The translations under genes were made by a program, and so were the position numbers. Below the pieces are notes generated by a model. The model saw only the letters and a program-made list of their open reading frames with translations, ran no database searches and was not told the DNA's origin. DNA of 21,493 nucleotides from a virus, in the IMG/VR virus record IMGVR_UViG_3300021074_000131, positions 1 to 21,493 of that record, one strand, 5' to 3'. Positions 11,418 through 20,551 of this stretch are shown here, one piece after another (the stretch's first letter is position 1; every line of letters starts with the position of its first letter).

Positions 11418-14012
11418 ATGATAATCCGGTATACAAAGGACGCTACCATACGGTATAGTTACCTTAACATCTTCCCCGATCAGTTTAAAACTGAGAAAGA
11501 AAAACAGGATGAGTCTTGGGTGAAGAACACTATGGACTACTTTTCTAATAAGGCTTATTCTGAATATCAGAAGAATAGAGACCCTCGTACAGGTTTTGTA
11601 AAAAACTATGATTTAATAAAGGGTATTCTTCATGCAGAGGATTTCTATCAGGAACCAGAGGTGAAGAGCTTCTCTGAGATTCTTGAAAAGGATTTGGAGC
11701 TTCCCAAATATGTACAGCATTATTCCATCATGACCACACCTATTAATGAACTGGTGGGAGAGATAAGCAAGAGGCCTGATACTTATAGAGCGAAAGCATT
11801 TGATGATGATAGTCGTTCTGAGGAACTTCAGTTTAAAATGGATATTCTTCAGGAGTATGTTTTAAATGAAGCCAAGAATCAAATTCTTACAAAGGCTGCC
11901 AGACAAGGAGTGAAAGTAGAAGAAGAAGAACTACAAAAGATGGCATTTGAAGAAGTGAAGGATCAGATTGATAGCTACACTTCTGTAGCTGAGAAATGGG
12001 CAAATCATATTCTCACTTGTCAGAAAGTGGAGTTCAATATAAAAGAAAAGAGCGAGGATGCATTCAGAGATCTTAATATCTCATCTAGGGAGTTTTATCA
12101 CTTATATGAAGATAACTCAAAATTGGGATTCAATGTAGAAGTGGCAAATCCAAAAAATACGTGGTTTCTTACAACTCCAGATAGGAAATATATAAGTGAT
12201 CCTTCAGGCAGGGCACAGGGAGCATATGCTACAGGAATGGTAAATGTGATGGAGCTTTCAGAAATTATAGAAACCCTTCCAGATATAACAAAGGATGAGA
12301 TAGATCATCTCAGGAGTAGTCTTCAGGATTATGGACTTATCAATGTCAGGGAATCTAATCTTGGAAATCCTAATGTTTCCCCGGGAATAGACTCTGTACA
12401 ATATGACACTTTTGACCCTCTTGTTCTCCAGACAAGAATGCTTATTGAATCTGAAATGAAAGAGAATTCAGATACTCTTAAAGACTTCTTAGGGCTCACA
12501 TCAAATGTTTCTTCCTTTGGATATAAGTATGTAGTGGTGAGAGCCTATTGGATCTCCAAGAAGAAAATAGGAAAACTCATCTATTTAGACGAATTAGAAA
12601 TTCAGCAGTCAATGCTTGTTGATGAGAGTTATAAAAAGGGAACTATTCCTACAGAAATTAGTTTGGAATGGGGTTGGATCAATCAATGGTATCAGGGAAC
12701 AAAAATTGGTCCTGATATTTATCATGTTAAACCTTTCAACCTATTGAACTATTCTCCTATTATAGGAACAGTTCATGAGGTGAAAAACACAGAGGCTCGT
12801 TCTACAGTAGATTTGATGAAGCCTTTTCAGGTAATATATAATGTATGTATGAATCAGCTTTTCAAACTCCTTGAGAAGGAAATTGGAAAGGTGTATCTAA
12901 CCTCTATCAGACACATCCCTGTGCCTAAGGATGGAGATGCTCAAGATGCTCTCGACATATGGGAAATGGAAGCAAGAAACAGAGGTGTGGTATTTATTGA
13001 TGACTCCCCTGAAAATCTTAAGAGTCCCAGTGGATTTAATCAATTCCGTAATATTGATCTTACAAGAACACAGGAGATCCAGTCTCGCTATACATTAGCT
13101 CAACAGATGAAGAATGAATGCTGGGAACTCGTTGGTCTCTCTAAACAGCGACTAGGTTCTGTCAGTGCTAGTGAAAGTGCTACAGGTACCAATACTGCAG
13201 TTCAACAGAGTTACTCTCAGACAGAGCCTCTATTTGTGGCTCATGAGTATGTTTTAGGGCAATTGTATCAGGCAATTATTGATGCTGCTCAATATATCGA
13301 AAGCTCCAAACCTTCCTCCACTATTTCTTATGTAACAGATGAAGGAGAGAATGCTTTCATTAGTGTCAATGGAACCGATATTAAATTTCGTGATCTCAAA
13401 GTGTTTCCAACAAATCGTCCTGAAGATACACAAATGTTTAATGAACTCAGACAACTCTCACAGGCTATTATTCAGAATGGCGGAACTCTCTATGATGTTA
13501 TAGAGCTCTATTCTACTAAATCTATCAGGGAGATGAAGAAAACTTTTAAGGATCTCAGAGATAGAATGATACAGCAACAGCAAGAGGCACAGCAACAGCA
13601 GCAACAACAACTTGAGCAACAGCAACAGCAGGCACAGGCTACTTTGGAGCAAAATCAAAATCTTGCCCAACAGAAGATGGAAAATGATAATTATGAGAAA
13701 GAACTTGACAGGATTAACAGGAAAGAGATAGCTATCATTCAAGCCACTGGATTTGGTAAGGTGGAAAGCGAAGATACCAATCAGAATAATGTTCCTGATG
13801 TTCTTGAGGTGAGCAAACTTGCTGCTGAAGAGACAAATGCTACAAGAGATCATATTGCTAAAATGGCAGACATTAGTGCCAAGATGAAATTAAGTATGCA
13901 AAAGATTGAGATTGATAAGGAAAAACTTAAGAATGAAAGACTTAATATGGCAAATGATTTGGCTGTAGCTCGTGAGAATGCTAAAGGTAGAAGCAATAAG
14001 AAAAGTAAGTAA
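11418..14012 (+). CDS. Portal protein (864 aa)
   Basis: Forms the dodecameric ring at one capsid vertex through which DNA enters. Evidence is position (12 bases after the terminase gene), length usual for crAss-like portals, and the N terminus SYLNIFPDQFKTEKEKQDESW...MDYF followed by MTTPINELVGEISKRPD. The middle contains KPFQVIYNVCMNQLFKLLEKEIG and SKQRLGSVSASESATGTNTAV. The C terminus (after about residue 717) is a Gln-rich coiled coil with runs of up to seven Gln, then a helical tail that ends very basic (ARENAKGRSNKKSK). A D-x-N-x-N-x-V-P-D loop near residues 785-793 resembles a dockerin or EF-hand calcium loop. Confidence 0.9.
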   Translation: MIIRYTKDATIRYSYLNIFPDQFKTEKEKQDESWVKNTMDYFSNKAYSEYQKNRDPRTGFVKNYDLIKGILHAEDFYQEPEVKSFSEILEKDLELPKYVQHYSIMTTPINELVGEISKRPDTYRAKAFDDDSRSEELQFKMDILQEYVLNEAKNQILTKAARQGVKVEEEELQKMAFEEVKDQIDSYTSVAEKWANHILTCQKVEFNIKEKSEDAFRDLNISSREFYHLYEDNSKLGFNVEVANPKNTWFLTTPDRKYISDPSGRAQGAYATGMVNVMELSEIIETLPDITKDEIDHLRSSLQDYGLINVRESNLGNPNVSPGIDSVQYDTFDPLVLQTRMLIESEMKENSDTLKDFLGLTSNVSSFGYKYVVVRAYWISKKKIGKLIYLDELEIQQSMLVDESYKKGTIPTEISLEWGWINQWYQGTKIGPDIYHVKPFNLLNYSPIIGTVHEVKNTEARSTVDLMKPFQVIYNVCMNQLFKLLEKEIGKVYLTSIRHIPVPKDGDAQDALDIWEMEARNRGVVFIDDSPENLKSPSGFNQFRNIDLTRTQEIQSRYTLAQQMKNECWELVGLSKQRLGSVSASESATGTNTAVQQSYSQTEPLFVAHEYVLGQLYQAIIDAAQYIESSKPSSTISYVTDEGENAFISVNGTDIKFRDLKVFPTNRPEDTQMFNELRQLSQAIIQNGGTLYDVIELYSTKSIREMKKTFKDLRDRMIQQQQEAQQQQQQQLEQQQQQAQATLEQNQNLAQQKMENDNYEKELDRINRKEIAIIQATGFGKVESEDTNQNNVPDVLEVSKLAAEETNATRDHIAKMADISAKMKLSMQKIEIDKEKLKNERLNMANDLAVARENAKGRSNKKSK

Positions 14013-14105
14013 TGCTATATTACGCACAAAAGTAGAGTGATTTATCATTAAATATGTTTTTTTTAATTAATTTTATTATAATTTTACATTACAAACTGGT
14101 ATAAA

Positions 14106-14114
14106 TAACTACAT
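14106..14114 (+). promoter_or_regulatory. TAACTACAT leader element before scaffold gene
   Basis: TAACTACAT abuts the ATG at 14115. Similar elements precede the genes at 7887 (7871-7880) and 17022 (17006-17016). The 100-base gap before it holds a T8 run and TATAAT-like sequence (about 14080), possibly a promoter for the scaffold and capsid genes, but no TAnnTTTG box. Confidence 0.35.
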
Positions 14115-15356
14115 ATGGCTGATATTAATAATGATCGTCCATCCTTCAGCATTGAAGAAACAATGGATATGGGTGTAGGTAACACTGAACTCATTAAAGA
14201 TTTAATGACACCTGAATTAGTGTCAGGTAATGCAGATGATCTTCAACCTGTTATCGAGGAAAAGAAAGATGAAAAACCTCCAAAGACAGAGAAGAAAATT
14301 GAAAAGAAAGGTGGGGATTCCAAAGAAGAAACAACTGAAGAAAAAGAGACCAATCAGAATCTAATTTCTAATTTTCTTGAAGAAAATGAGGATGAAGAAA
14401 AAGATGAGAAGATTGTTCAAAATAAAACTGAAAAGAAAGAGGGTGTAGAAGAAGAACAAGTAGAAACGCCTTCTCAATTCAATGCTCTTGCAAATGACCT
14501 CTACAAACTTGGTATATTTACAAAGGATGATGAGGATGAAGATGATGAAAAAATTACTTCCGCTGAAGAGTTTCTTGAAAAGTTTCAAACTGAAAAGAAA
14601 AAAGGAGCTACAGAAGCACTTCATAATTTCATTGGACAATTTGGTGAGGACTATCAGAATGCATTTGATGCCATATATGTAAAAGGAGCAAATCCAAAAG
14701 AGTACTTTGCAGCATATAGTGCTGCTGTAGACTATGCTCAGATGGATATGACAAAAGAACAAAATCAGGAAACTGTTGTTCGTCAGGCTCTTACAGATCA
14801 GGGACTTGAGCCTGAAGATGTTAATACAGAAGTAGAAAGACTTAGGAACTACGGAGATCTTGAAACAGTTGCTGCAAAGCATCACAAAGTACTTGTGAAG
14901 AAAGAAGCAATTAAACTTCAACAACTTGAACAGAAAGCTGAAGTAGACTTAAAGCAAAAGAACCTAATCAAGACTCAGTATATAAATAATGTGCAGACTA
15001 TTCTGCAGGAAAAGATAAAAAGTAAGGAGTTTGATGGAATACCGATCAACCCCAAACTAGCAGGTGAACTACAAGACTTTTTGTTGGTGGATAAATGGAA
15101 GACGGCTTCCGGAGAAACCCTCACTGATTTTGATCGTGCTATTTTGGAGTTAAAGCGTCCTGAAAATCATGTGAATAAGGTTAAACTTGGACTTCTCTTA
15201 AAAATAATGGAAAAGGATCCCACATTATCTGTCATTCAAAAGTCTGGTATCACAAAAAAGACTGATCAGATATTTAGCGAAACTGCAAAGCAGGTGATTA
15301 AAAACAAAGCAGGTGGAGCAAGTGGATCACAAAAAACTCACTCATGGTTTATCTAA
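14115..15356 (+). CDS. Scaffold-like head assembly protein (413 aa)
   Basis: Lies between portal and major capsid genes, the usual place for a scaffold or head-maturation protease. The first 150 residues are disordered-looking and highly charged (Glu/Lys/Asp tracts such as KDDEDEDDEK), followed by helical segments with coiled-coil potential (about 225-290, KKEAIKLQQLEQKAEVDLKQ). No Ser-His protease motif is visible, so I prefer scaffold. The C terminus ends QKTHSWFI, a short conserved-looking tail that could contact the capsid protein. The large antisense frame at 14361-14924 is a shadow of the Lys/Glu-rich coding. Confidence 0.75.
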   Translation: MADINNDRPSFSIEETMDMGVGNTELIKDLMTPELVSGNADDLQPVIEEKKDEKPPKTEKKIEKKGGDSKEETTEEKETNQNLISNFLEENEDEEKDEKIVQNKTEKKEGVEEEQVETPSQFNALANDLYKLGIFTKDDEDEDDEKITSAEEFLEKFQTEKKKGATEALHNFIGQFGEDYQNAFDAIYVKGANPKEYFAAYSAAVDYAQMDMTKEQNQETVVRQALTDQGLEPEDVNTEVERLRNYGDLETVAAKHHKVLVKKEAIKLQQLEQKAEVDLKQKNLIKTQYINNVQTILQEKIKSKEFDGIPINPKLAGELQDFLLVDKWKTASGETLTDFDRAILELKRPENHVNKVKLGLLLKIMEKDPTLSVIQKSGITKKTDQIFSETAKQVIKNKAGGASGSQKTHSWFI

Positions 15357-15366
15357 CAATAAAAAT

Positions 15367-15387
15367 TAACCTTAAACACTAAACAAA
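15367..15387 (+). promoter_or_regulatory. A-rich SD-less leader of the major capsid gene
   Basis: TAACCTTAAACACTAAACAAA immediately precedes ATGGCT. Nearly the same leader precedes the gene at 18750. There is no Shine-Dalgarno. A-rich, SD-less leaders fit strongly translated genes in Bacteroidetes. Confidence 0.5.
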
Positions 15388-16941
15388 ATGGCTATTCAAA
15401 CAATTCCCGGTTTAACTGGTTTTGTCTACTCTCGTGTTGCCTCTATGGACAAGCGAGCAGTAGGTAAACTCACAGACGCAAATCATTTGGAATCATTTCA
15501 CAGCACTGAACCTGCAGATTATGATAAGAAAATCATCAGTCTGTACACGCAGAGCTCGCTCTATAGCAATGACTTCCTTGACATGATCAACAAATCTAAA
15601 CCATTCTACATTACCAACAACAGTGATGCATGGAAATGGGAAGTACAGGTTCCTTACAAATTTCCAAAAATCATCGACATTCCTGCTTCTACATTGAATT
15701 TACCAAAGCCGGGTATTGATGGTCAGGAATTTCAGGTAGTTATTGACACTAACGAATTCTCCAAGAATGCAATTATATCTGTGGGATCTCGTCAGTATGG
15801 TCCTCGCTGGTATGTTACCAAAGACCCCATGCCATATAATATGGGCTATCTCTACAACTTTACTCTGGTAAGTGACAATCCTATCATTGATTATGTAAGT
15901 TCCACCTTCCTTCAGATAGGTTTGGAACTCGAACTCATAGATGGAGTGATTGGTGAATTCGATCAGGATTTACTTGGTCTTCCTCGTTTGGGTGAAAAAA
16001 TCCAAATGTTTGAATCTCTCGGTTCAGCATATGGATATGAACATAAAATTACCCAGTGGGCTGATGAAAAGATGATGAGGGATTCCTCAGGGAAAGCTCT
16101 TGACATTTTGGTTTATGCTCCTCAGCGTAGAAACCAGCTTCCTCTTACTCGCAATGATATTAAATGGGAACCTTTTATTGAATTCTGGATGCGTAAATCT
16201 ATGCTTGAACTGAAAGTTAAGCGTATGATTTGGAGTAAGCCGGGAACTGTAAAAACAGGTGGTAGCAAACAGGAACTGAAACGTGTATCTGCTGGTGTAT
16301 ATCACAGGATGCGTATGAATGGAAATCTTGTTCAATACAATCGTGGAGAGTTCTCTGCAAATCTCATTCGTTCTGTCTTTGGAGATTTATTCTACAGGCG
16401 TGTTGATGTAAAAGATCGTCATGTAAAAATGTACACCAATGAAGCAGGATTTGATGTATTCCAGCAGGCTCTTAAAAACGATGCTCTTAATTCTGGCCTC
16501 ACTTTTATGGCAGATAGTGGCAATCGTTACTTACAGGGAGAAGGTCAGCATATCACTTATAACTTTGCATTCGATGCAATGGTTACTCGTGAAACCGGAA
16601 GGGTTGAACTTATTCACCTGAAAGAACTTGATCTGCCGCAGAGCAATCTTGAGTTTGGTCAGAACAAGAAATCTACTCCTGTGTTCATGGTATTCGATGT
16701 CTCTCCAATGAGTGATGGTTCTATGGTGAACAATATTCGTGAGGTCAGGATGGAAGGTGCTCCTTCAATGACTTGGGGTTATATTGATGGGACTGCTCAT
16801 CACCTTGGTTTTGCAAAATCACAGGGAATGAGTTCAGCAAATAAATTCCCGGGATATGAACTCTGGATGAAAGACCGTTGTGATGTCTTTATTGAAGATC
16901 TGTCTAGGACAGTCTTAATTGAGGAAATCCCTCAACTCTAA
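15388..16941 (+). CDS. Major capsid protein, crAss-like (517 aa)
   Basis: Builds the icosahedral shell. Its place after portal and scaffold-like genes, its length of about 500 residues, and its sequence character match crAss-like major capsid proteins of the HK97 fold. Recognisable segments are TPGLTGF-like start (IPGLTGFVYSRVASMD), SLYTQSSLYSNDFLDMI, a SVGSRQYGPRWYV segment, LPLTRNDIKWEPFIEFWM, and NSGLTFMADSGNRYLQG. The codon usage differs slightly from neighbours (more CGT Arg, more GGT), as expected for a highly expressed gene. It has an A-rich leader and a strong terminator right after it, so it can be expressed at a high independent level. Confidence 0.92.
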   Translation: MAIQTIPGLTGFVYSRVASMDKRAVGKLTDANHLESFHSTEPADYDKKIISLYTQSSLYSNDFLDMINKSKPFYITNNSDAWKWEVQVPYKFPKIIDIPASTLNLPKPGIDGQEFQVVIDTNEFSKNAIISVGSRQYGPRWYVTKDPMPYNMGYLYNFTLVSDNPIIDYVSSTFLQIGLELELIDGVIGEFDQDLLGLPRLGEKIQMFESLGSAYGYEHKITQWADEKMMRDSSGKALDILVYAPQRRNQLPLTRNDIKWEPFIEFWMRKSMLELKVKRMIWSKPGTVKTGGSKQELKRVSAGVYHRMRMNGNLVQYNRGEFSANLIRSVFGDLFYRRVDVKDRHVKMYTNEAGFDVFQQALKNDALNSGLTFMADSGNRYLQGEGQHITYNFAFDAMVTRETGRVELIHLKELDLPQSNLEFGQNKKSTPVFMVFDVSPMSDGSMVNNIREVRMEGAPSMTWGYIDGTAHHLGFAKSQGMSSANKFPGYELWMKDRCDVFIEDLSRTVLIEEIPQL

Positions 16942-16956
16942 TGTTAATCTGAGAAA

Positions 16957-16990
16957 GCTCCCTCCTAAGTGAGGGAGCCTTCTTCTTTTT
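16957..16990 (+). terminator. Intrinsic terminator after the capsid gene
   Basis: GCTCCCTC and GAGGGAGC form a perfect 8-bp GC-rich stem (16957-16964, 16971-16978) with loop CTAAGT, followed by CTTCTTCTTTTT. It lies 15 bases after the stop codon. Confidence 0.9.
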
Positions 16991-17016
16991 AAATTTGAAA
17001 CTTAATTAAACTACAT
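16990..17016 (+). promoter_or_regulatory. Possible promoter or leader of the 322-aa gene
   Basis: TAAATTTG (16990-16997) matches the -7 form and is followed after 8 bases by TTAAACTACAT (17006-17016), the same order and spacing as TATATTTG and TTAACTACAT before 7887. The -33 box is missing, because the terminator occupies that place. Confidence 0.35.
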
Positions 17017-17021
17017 TTTAT

Positions 17022-17990
17022 ATGGCGAAAGTTGGCAAGATTTCCACTATTAAGAAAGATTATTCAGTTAGTGGATTACAAACAATGCAAGGAAGCTTAG
17101 TACAAAAAGGACTAACACGTATTCCCGGTACAGGGGTATTCAAATATCCTTACAAGGAAATGGATGGAAAATATAGGACAGGACTTGATAAAGATGCCTC
17201 CTACATTAAACGAATACAAGATCCCACTGAAAGAGAAATTGAACAAGAGAGAGTCAGTAAGCTAAAACAAAAATTAGAAGAAGCTCTTGGAGGAATTGAT
17301 CTTGGTGTCCGTTCACCTTTCTGGAATCACAGTCTTTCTACATCAACAGATGATGCTCTTCATGTTCAGCCTGTAAAACTAACAGATGGAGATAACTATT
17401 TTGATACTAGTATTCCTTTTCAGGAACTTGCCTTTTCTTGGTTAAGGGTACATCCCACGATTGCCAGTAGTTATCAGGCATGGGAAAGAGGGGATTATCC
17501 TGCTGAAACTCAATTTTATGTTGTTGATGATGATATTGAGAATATGGTAGTATTTAAGAAAAAAGTACTTATCAATAAAGCAATCTCTAAATTCGACAGC
17601 ATGACTCCTGATAAAAAGAAGAAAGTAGCAAGACTCTTGGGGCTTCCTGTTACAGATTCTACTACTGAGGAGTCAGTATACAATCAGGTGGATAATATTC
17701 TTAAACAACATGAATTCAAATCCGGAAACTACCAAGGCTTATCAACTGTCGAGGTGTTTAACAGGTTTGCTGACATGAAAGAAAACCTACTTCATATAAA
17801 AGACTTAGTAAAACAGGCAATTCAATTTTCCATATATAGGGCAAAACCTAATGGTAAGATATATGAAGGAGAGTTTGAAATTGCTACAGATGAAGACGAA
17901 CTTGTAAAATATCTTTCAGATGATGATCACCAAGACGATCTTATTACACTGGAAGGTAAAATTAAACTGAAGAAAATAGCTGCCATATGA
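17022..17990 (+). CDS. Structural protein downstream of capsid gene (322 aa)
   Basis: A 322-residue protein starting MAKVGKISTIKKDYSVSG, with GLTRIPGTGVFKYPYKE near residues 30-46, a helix-rich centre (PTEREIEQERVSKLKQKLEEAL), then FWNHSLSTSTDDALHVQPV and a C-terminal helical half ending in an acidic/basic tail. This type of gene follows the major capsid gene in crAss-like genomes and is usually found in virions. I cannot say whether it is a capsid accessory or a head-completion protein. Its stop overlaps the next start (ATGA). Confidence 0.7.
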   Translation: MAKVGKISTIKKDYSVSGLQTMQGSLVQKGLTRIPGTGVFKYPYKEMDGKYRTGLDKDASYIKRIQDPTEREIEQERVSKLKQKLEEALGGIDLGVRSPFWNHSLSTSTDDALHVQPVKLTDGDNYFDTSIPFQELAFSWLRVHPTIASSYQAWERGDYPAETQFYVVDDDIENMVVFKKKVLINKAISKFDSMTPDKKKKVARLLGLPVTDSTTEESVYNQVDNILKQHEFKSGNYQGLSTVEVFNRFADMKENLLHIKDLVKQAIQFSIYRAKPNGKIYEGEFEIATDEDELVKYLSDDDHQDDLITLEGKIKLKKIAAI

Positions 17991-18718
17991 TTCCTGTAGA
18001 TAGTTTATTATACAAAATAGATCAGAAACTAAATAAGCTATCTACTAATGAACATCAGCAGATTCAATTAGAGGATAAGATATTATCCTTGAATGAAGCA
18101 CAGCTCAAACTAATTAAACAAAAGGTTGATGGCCCTGCCACTCCTCTGGGAACTGGAATGGATTCAACCAGAAAGAGATACGAAGATCTTCAGAAGCTTA
18201 TAGAGTCTTTTGAGAATCATCCTCTTACTCTTTCTCTTGTAAACAAAGAATTAAATAAATGGACAGCTTCCCTATTGGGAGTTTCTCCTGCATACATGTT
18301 CTATGTTGATGCATATATTCTTGCTGATAAAGGGAAATGCAAAAACAGAAAGATATGGATAAATAGAGATTTACTAAGTCATGGTGATCTTCAGTTTGTT
18401 TTGAACAATGTTCATTATAAACCATCATTTGAATATCAAGAAACATGTAGTTATATTTCTTCAGATGAAATTGCTATCTTTACAGACGGAACATTTACAC
18501 CTATAAAACTCTATCTATCCTACATTCGTTATCCCAAATACATTGATAAAGAGGGATATGTAAAATTGGATGGAACGAATTCCGTTAATGAAAATTGTGA
18601 ATTAAAGAATTACTTGGAGGATGAACTTGTTGATCTGACAGTACAGGATATCGCAGGATATACTGAAAATGCTGGAGCAGTGAGTACAGCTCAAAGTAGA
18701 ATACAAAAAAGTGAATAA
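17987..18718 (+). CDS. Probable head-tail connector or adaptor (243 aa)
   Basis: A 243-residue protein beginning MIPVDSLLYKIDQKLNKLS. An N-terminal helix (3-45) is followed by a mixed domain with PAYMFYVDAYILADK, YKPSFEYQETCSYISSDEI and PIKLYLSYIRYPKYIDKEGY. The C terminus LEDELVDLTVQDIAGYTENAG...AQSRIQK resembles the helical ends of phage adaptor proteins that dock on the portal. Coupled to the previous gene by ATGA, which suggests fixed stoichiometry. The assignment is from general features, so moderate. Confidence 0.6.
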   Translation: MIPVDSLLYKIDQKLNKLSTNEHQQIQLEDKILSLNEAQLKLIKQKVDGPATPLGTGMDSTRKRYEDLQKLIESFENHPLTLSLVNKELNKWTASLLGVSPAYMFYVDAYILADKGKCKNRKIWINRDLLSHGDLQFVLNNVHYKPSFEYQETCSYISSDEIAIFTDGTFTPIKLYLSYIRYPKYIDKEGYVKLDGTNSVNENCELKNYLEDELVDLTVQDIAGYTENAGAVSTAQSRIQKSE

Positions 18719-18727
18719 ATTTAATAC

Positions 18728-18749
18728 TAACCCTTAATACTTAAACAAA
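18728..18749 (+). promoter_or_regulatory. A-rich SD-less leader shared with the capsid gene
   Basis: TAACCCTTAATACTTAAACAAA lies directly before ATGGCT, almost identical to the leader at 15367-15387. Confidence 0.5.
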
Positions 18750-19913
18750 ATGGCTGATTTTTCATTGACTACTCTGTTTGTAGTGCCGGTTGGCGTAGCA
18801 ATCGCCAGTGCCAACTCTACACAGGACCTCACAGCTGGTCAAGTTGGATTTTTTAATCAAGCTTATGCTGCTGTAACAAACGCAACCAGTCCTACGATTC
18901 AGGCTGGTGATTATTTCTATGTTGCTCAAGGTAGGACAAACACCTATTTACAGGGCAGTAAACGCTCGGACAAAATCAAAGGTTGTCCTACAGCTAATTG
19001 CAAAAGCAATGTTACTGAGTTTTACAAAGTAACAGGTTGCCCTACACCTATCAATCAGATAATCGACATTGGTAGTTGGGATGTTAAATGTGGCGATGTT
19101 ATCACATTAACCATCCGTGCTCACTCAAGTTATCTTGATACTCTTTATTTCAATGGTTTCACCCGTAGTGTAACTGTTGTTGCTCCTTGTTGTGATTGTG
19201 GAGACAGTCCTTGTGATACAGTTGATGTAGGTGATCTTATTGATGCTTTCATTGTAAAGCTGGAAGCAACTGCTCCTAATTTCCTTTTACCTTCTGGTCA
19301 GACAGGAAGTAATTCTGACAACATTACCTTGTCAGATTTCTTTACCTTCAGCAAGGTTAATGGAACTATTCTGGAAATTCAGGGAAAATCACTGACTAAA
19401 TATGGTCAGCCTTGTGATGTTTCTGCCTTCCCATATGAATATGACAGGATGTGGTTCAGGACATTTGTTTATAGTGGACCTGCTACAACTGCTGATTTCA
19501 TTGTTAGTGATGCTTGTAACATTGTTGCTGTATCCACTACTACTCAGAACTCTAATTATGCAAAAGGTACCTCTGAGGAAATCAAACAGATGGAGAAGAA
19601 TTATTACAGCTATCAGGCTGGATATCTGAAACATCTGTACAGGATGATGGGATACAATGGTAACTACGAAAGTTGGGTTACTGATGGAACTACCTATGAC
19701 ACCTATTATATTAAATTCAATGAATATGACAAAGCTCTCCAGAATTGGGGCGATTATGTTCCTGAAGATAATATGGTGATTATTGCTGTTCAGAAATCTA
19801 GTACTGAAGCTACGGCAGTTTCTACTATCCTCACTGCTGCACTTGGTGCTCCTGTTGATGAAAGTGGTGCTTGTATTACTACAACCACAACTACCACAAC
19901 TGTCTTAACTTAA
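18750..19913 (+). CDS. Cys-rich virion protein with poly-Thr tail (387 aa)
   Basis: A 387-residue protein starting MADFSLTTLFVVPVGVAI, beta-rich, with scattered cysteine pairs (GCPTANC, GCPTP, VKCGD, CCDCGDSPC, QPCD, DAC) and ending C375-I-T8-V-L-T. The isolated unit (own A-rich leader and strong terminator) and capsid-like codon use mark it as abundant in the virion; auxiliary capsid or tail-tube protein are both possible. The Thr run is coded by mixed ACA, ACC and ACT codons, so the residue, not a DNA repeat, is maintained. There may be disulfides or metal sites. Confidence 0.75.
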   Translation: MADFSLTTLFVVPVGVAIASANSTQDLTAGQVGFFNQAYAAVTNATSPTIQAGDYFYVAQGRTNTYLQGSKRSDKIKGCPTANCKSNVTEFYKVTGCPTPINQIIDIGSWDVKCGDVITLTIRAHSSYLDTLYFNGFTRSVTVVAPCCDCGDSPCDTVDVGDLIDAFIVKLEATAPNFLLPSGQTGSNSDNITLSDFFTFSKVNGTILEIQGKSLTKYGQPCDVSAFPYEYDRMWFRTFVYSGPATTADFIVSDACNIVAVSTTTQNSNYAKGTSEEIKQMEKNYYSYQAGYLKHLYRMMGYNGNYESWVTDGTTYDTYYIKFNEYDKALQNWGDYVPEDNMVIIAVQKSSTEATAVSTILTAALGAPVDESGACITTTTTTTTVLT

Positions 19914-19938
19914 TAAGTTTTTAATTCATAAAAATACC

Positions 19939-19973
19939 AAGGGGGTGGGGGACAAACTCCCTACCCCCTTTTT
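19939..19973 (+). terminator. Intrinsic terminator after the 387-aa gene
   Basis: A 12-bp stem AAGGGGGTGGGG/CCCTACCCCCTT (19939-19950, 19959-19970, one G-T wobble) with loop GACAAACT is followed by a T5 run. It is 25 bases after the stop. Confidence 0.9.
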
Positions 19974-19989
19974 ATTTTAAATCAATATT

Positions 19990-20550
19990 ATGGCAACTCC
20001 CGGTACCGAATCTTATAATATAGTGATGCTTCCTACTTACGATATCACTACATTGGCAATTGTTGATACGTCTGTATATATTACTACTCCTCCCACAGTC
20101 ACGCTCATTATAGATGTGCCGGGATTTGGTATAGTGACAGATGTTCCATTTACAGTTAACAGTACGAATATCTATAATTCGATAGATTTAGGTATATCTA
20201 CTATCGTCGAACCTCTTCCTGATGGAAACTATTGTATTTCATATATGATTACAGGTGAACTTGTTTCTTCTATTAAAAAAAGAATACTAAGGGTAGATAA
20301 ACTTCAACAGAAGTTTGACAATGCATTCATGAAGCTTGATATGATGGAATGTGATAAGGCTATAAAAACTCAAGCCAAGGTCGATCTCATGAGTATATAT
20401 TTCTTTATACAGGGAGCAATTGCTGCAGCCAATAACTGTGCCGTCATAGAAGCAACCAAACTTTATATTCAAGCAGATAAAATGTTGGATTCTTTTATTT
20501 CAGAAGATTGCGGATGTTCAGGAAATAATTATATTATAAACTTCTCGTAA
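19990..20550 (+). CDS. Structural protein with beta head and helical tail (186 aa)
   Basis: Residues 1-95 are Thr/Val/Ile-rich and beta-like (PTVTLIIDVPGFGIVTDVPF, GNYCISYMITGEL), compatible with an Ig-like domain. Residues 96-175 are helical (KKRILRVDKLQQKFDNAFMKLD, VDLMSIYFFIQGAIAAANN), ending CGCSGNNYI. This two-part layout recurs in the surface and fibre genes of crAss-like phages. It begins a new run after the terminator and is followed by three more Cys-rich genes. No exact role can be given. Confidence 0.65.
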   Translation: MATPGTESYNIVMLPTYDITTLAIVDTSVYITTPPTVTLIIDVPGFGIVTDVPFTVNSTNIYNSIDLGISTIVEPLPDGNYCISYMITGELVSSIKKRILRVDKLQQKFDNAFMKLDMMECDKAIKTQAKVDLMSIYFFIQGAIAAANNCAVIEATKLYIQADKMLDSFISEDCGCSGNNYIINFS

Positions 20551-20551
20551 T

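Noticed and set aside
13458-13853. 131-aa antisense frame in the portal gene
   Set aside because: Leu-rich shadow of the CAG/CAA repeat.
14361-14924. 187-aa antisense frame
   Set aside because: It arises from the Lys/Glu-rich coding of the scaffold-like gene and is a Phe/Leu/Ile-rich shadow.
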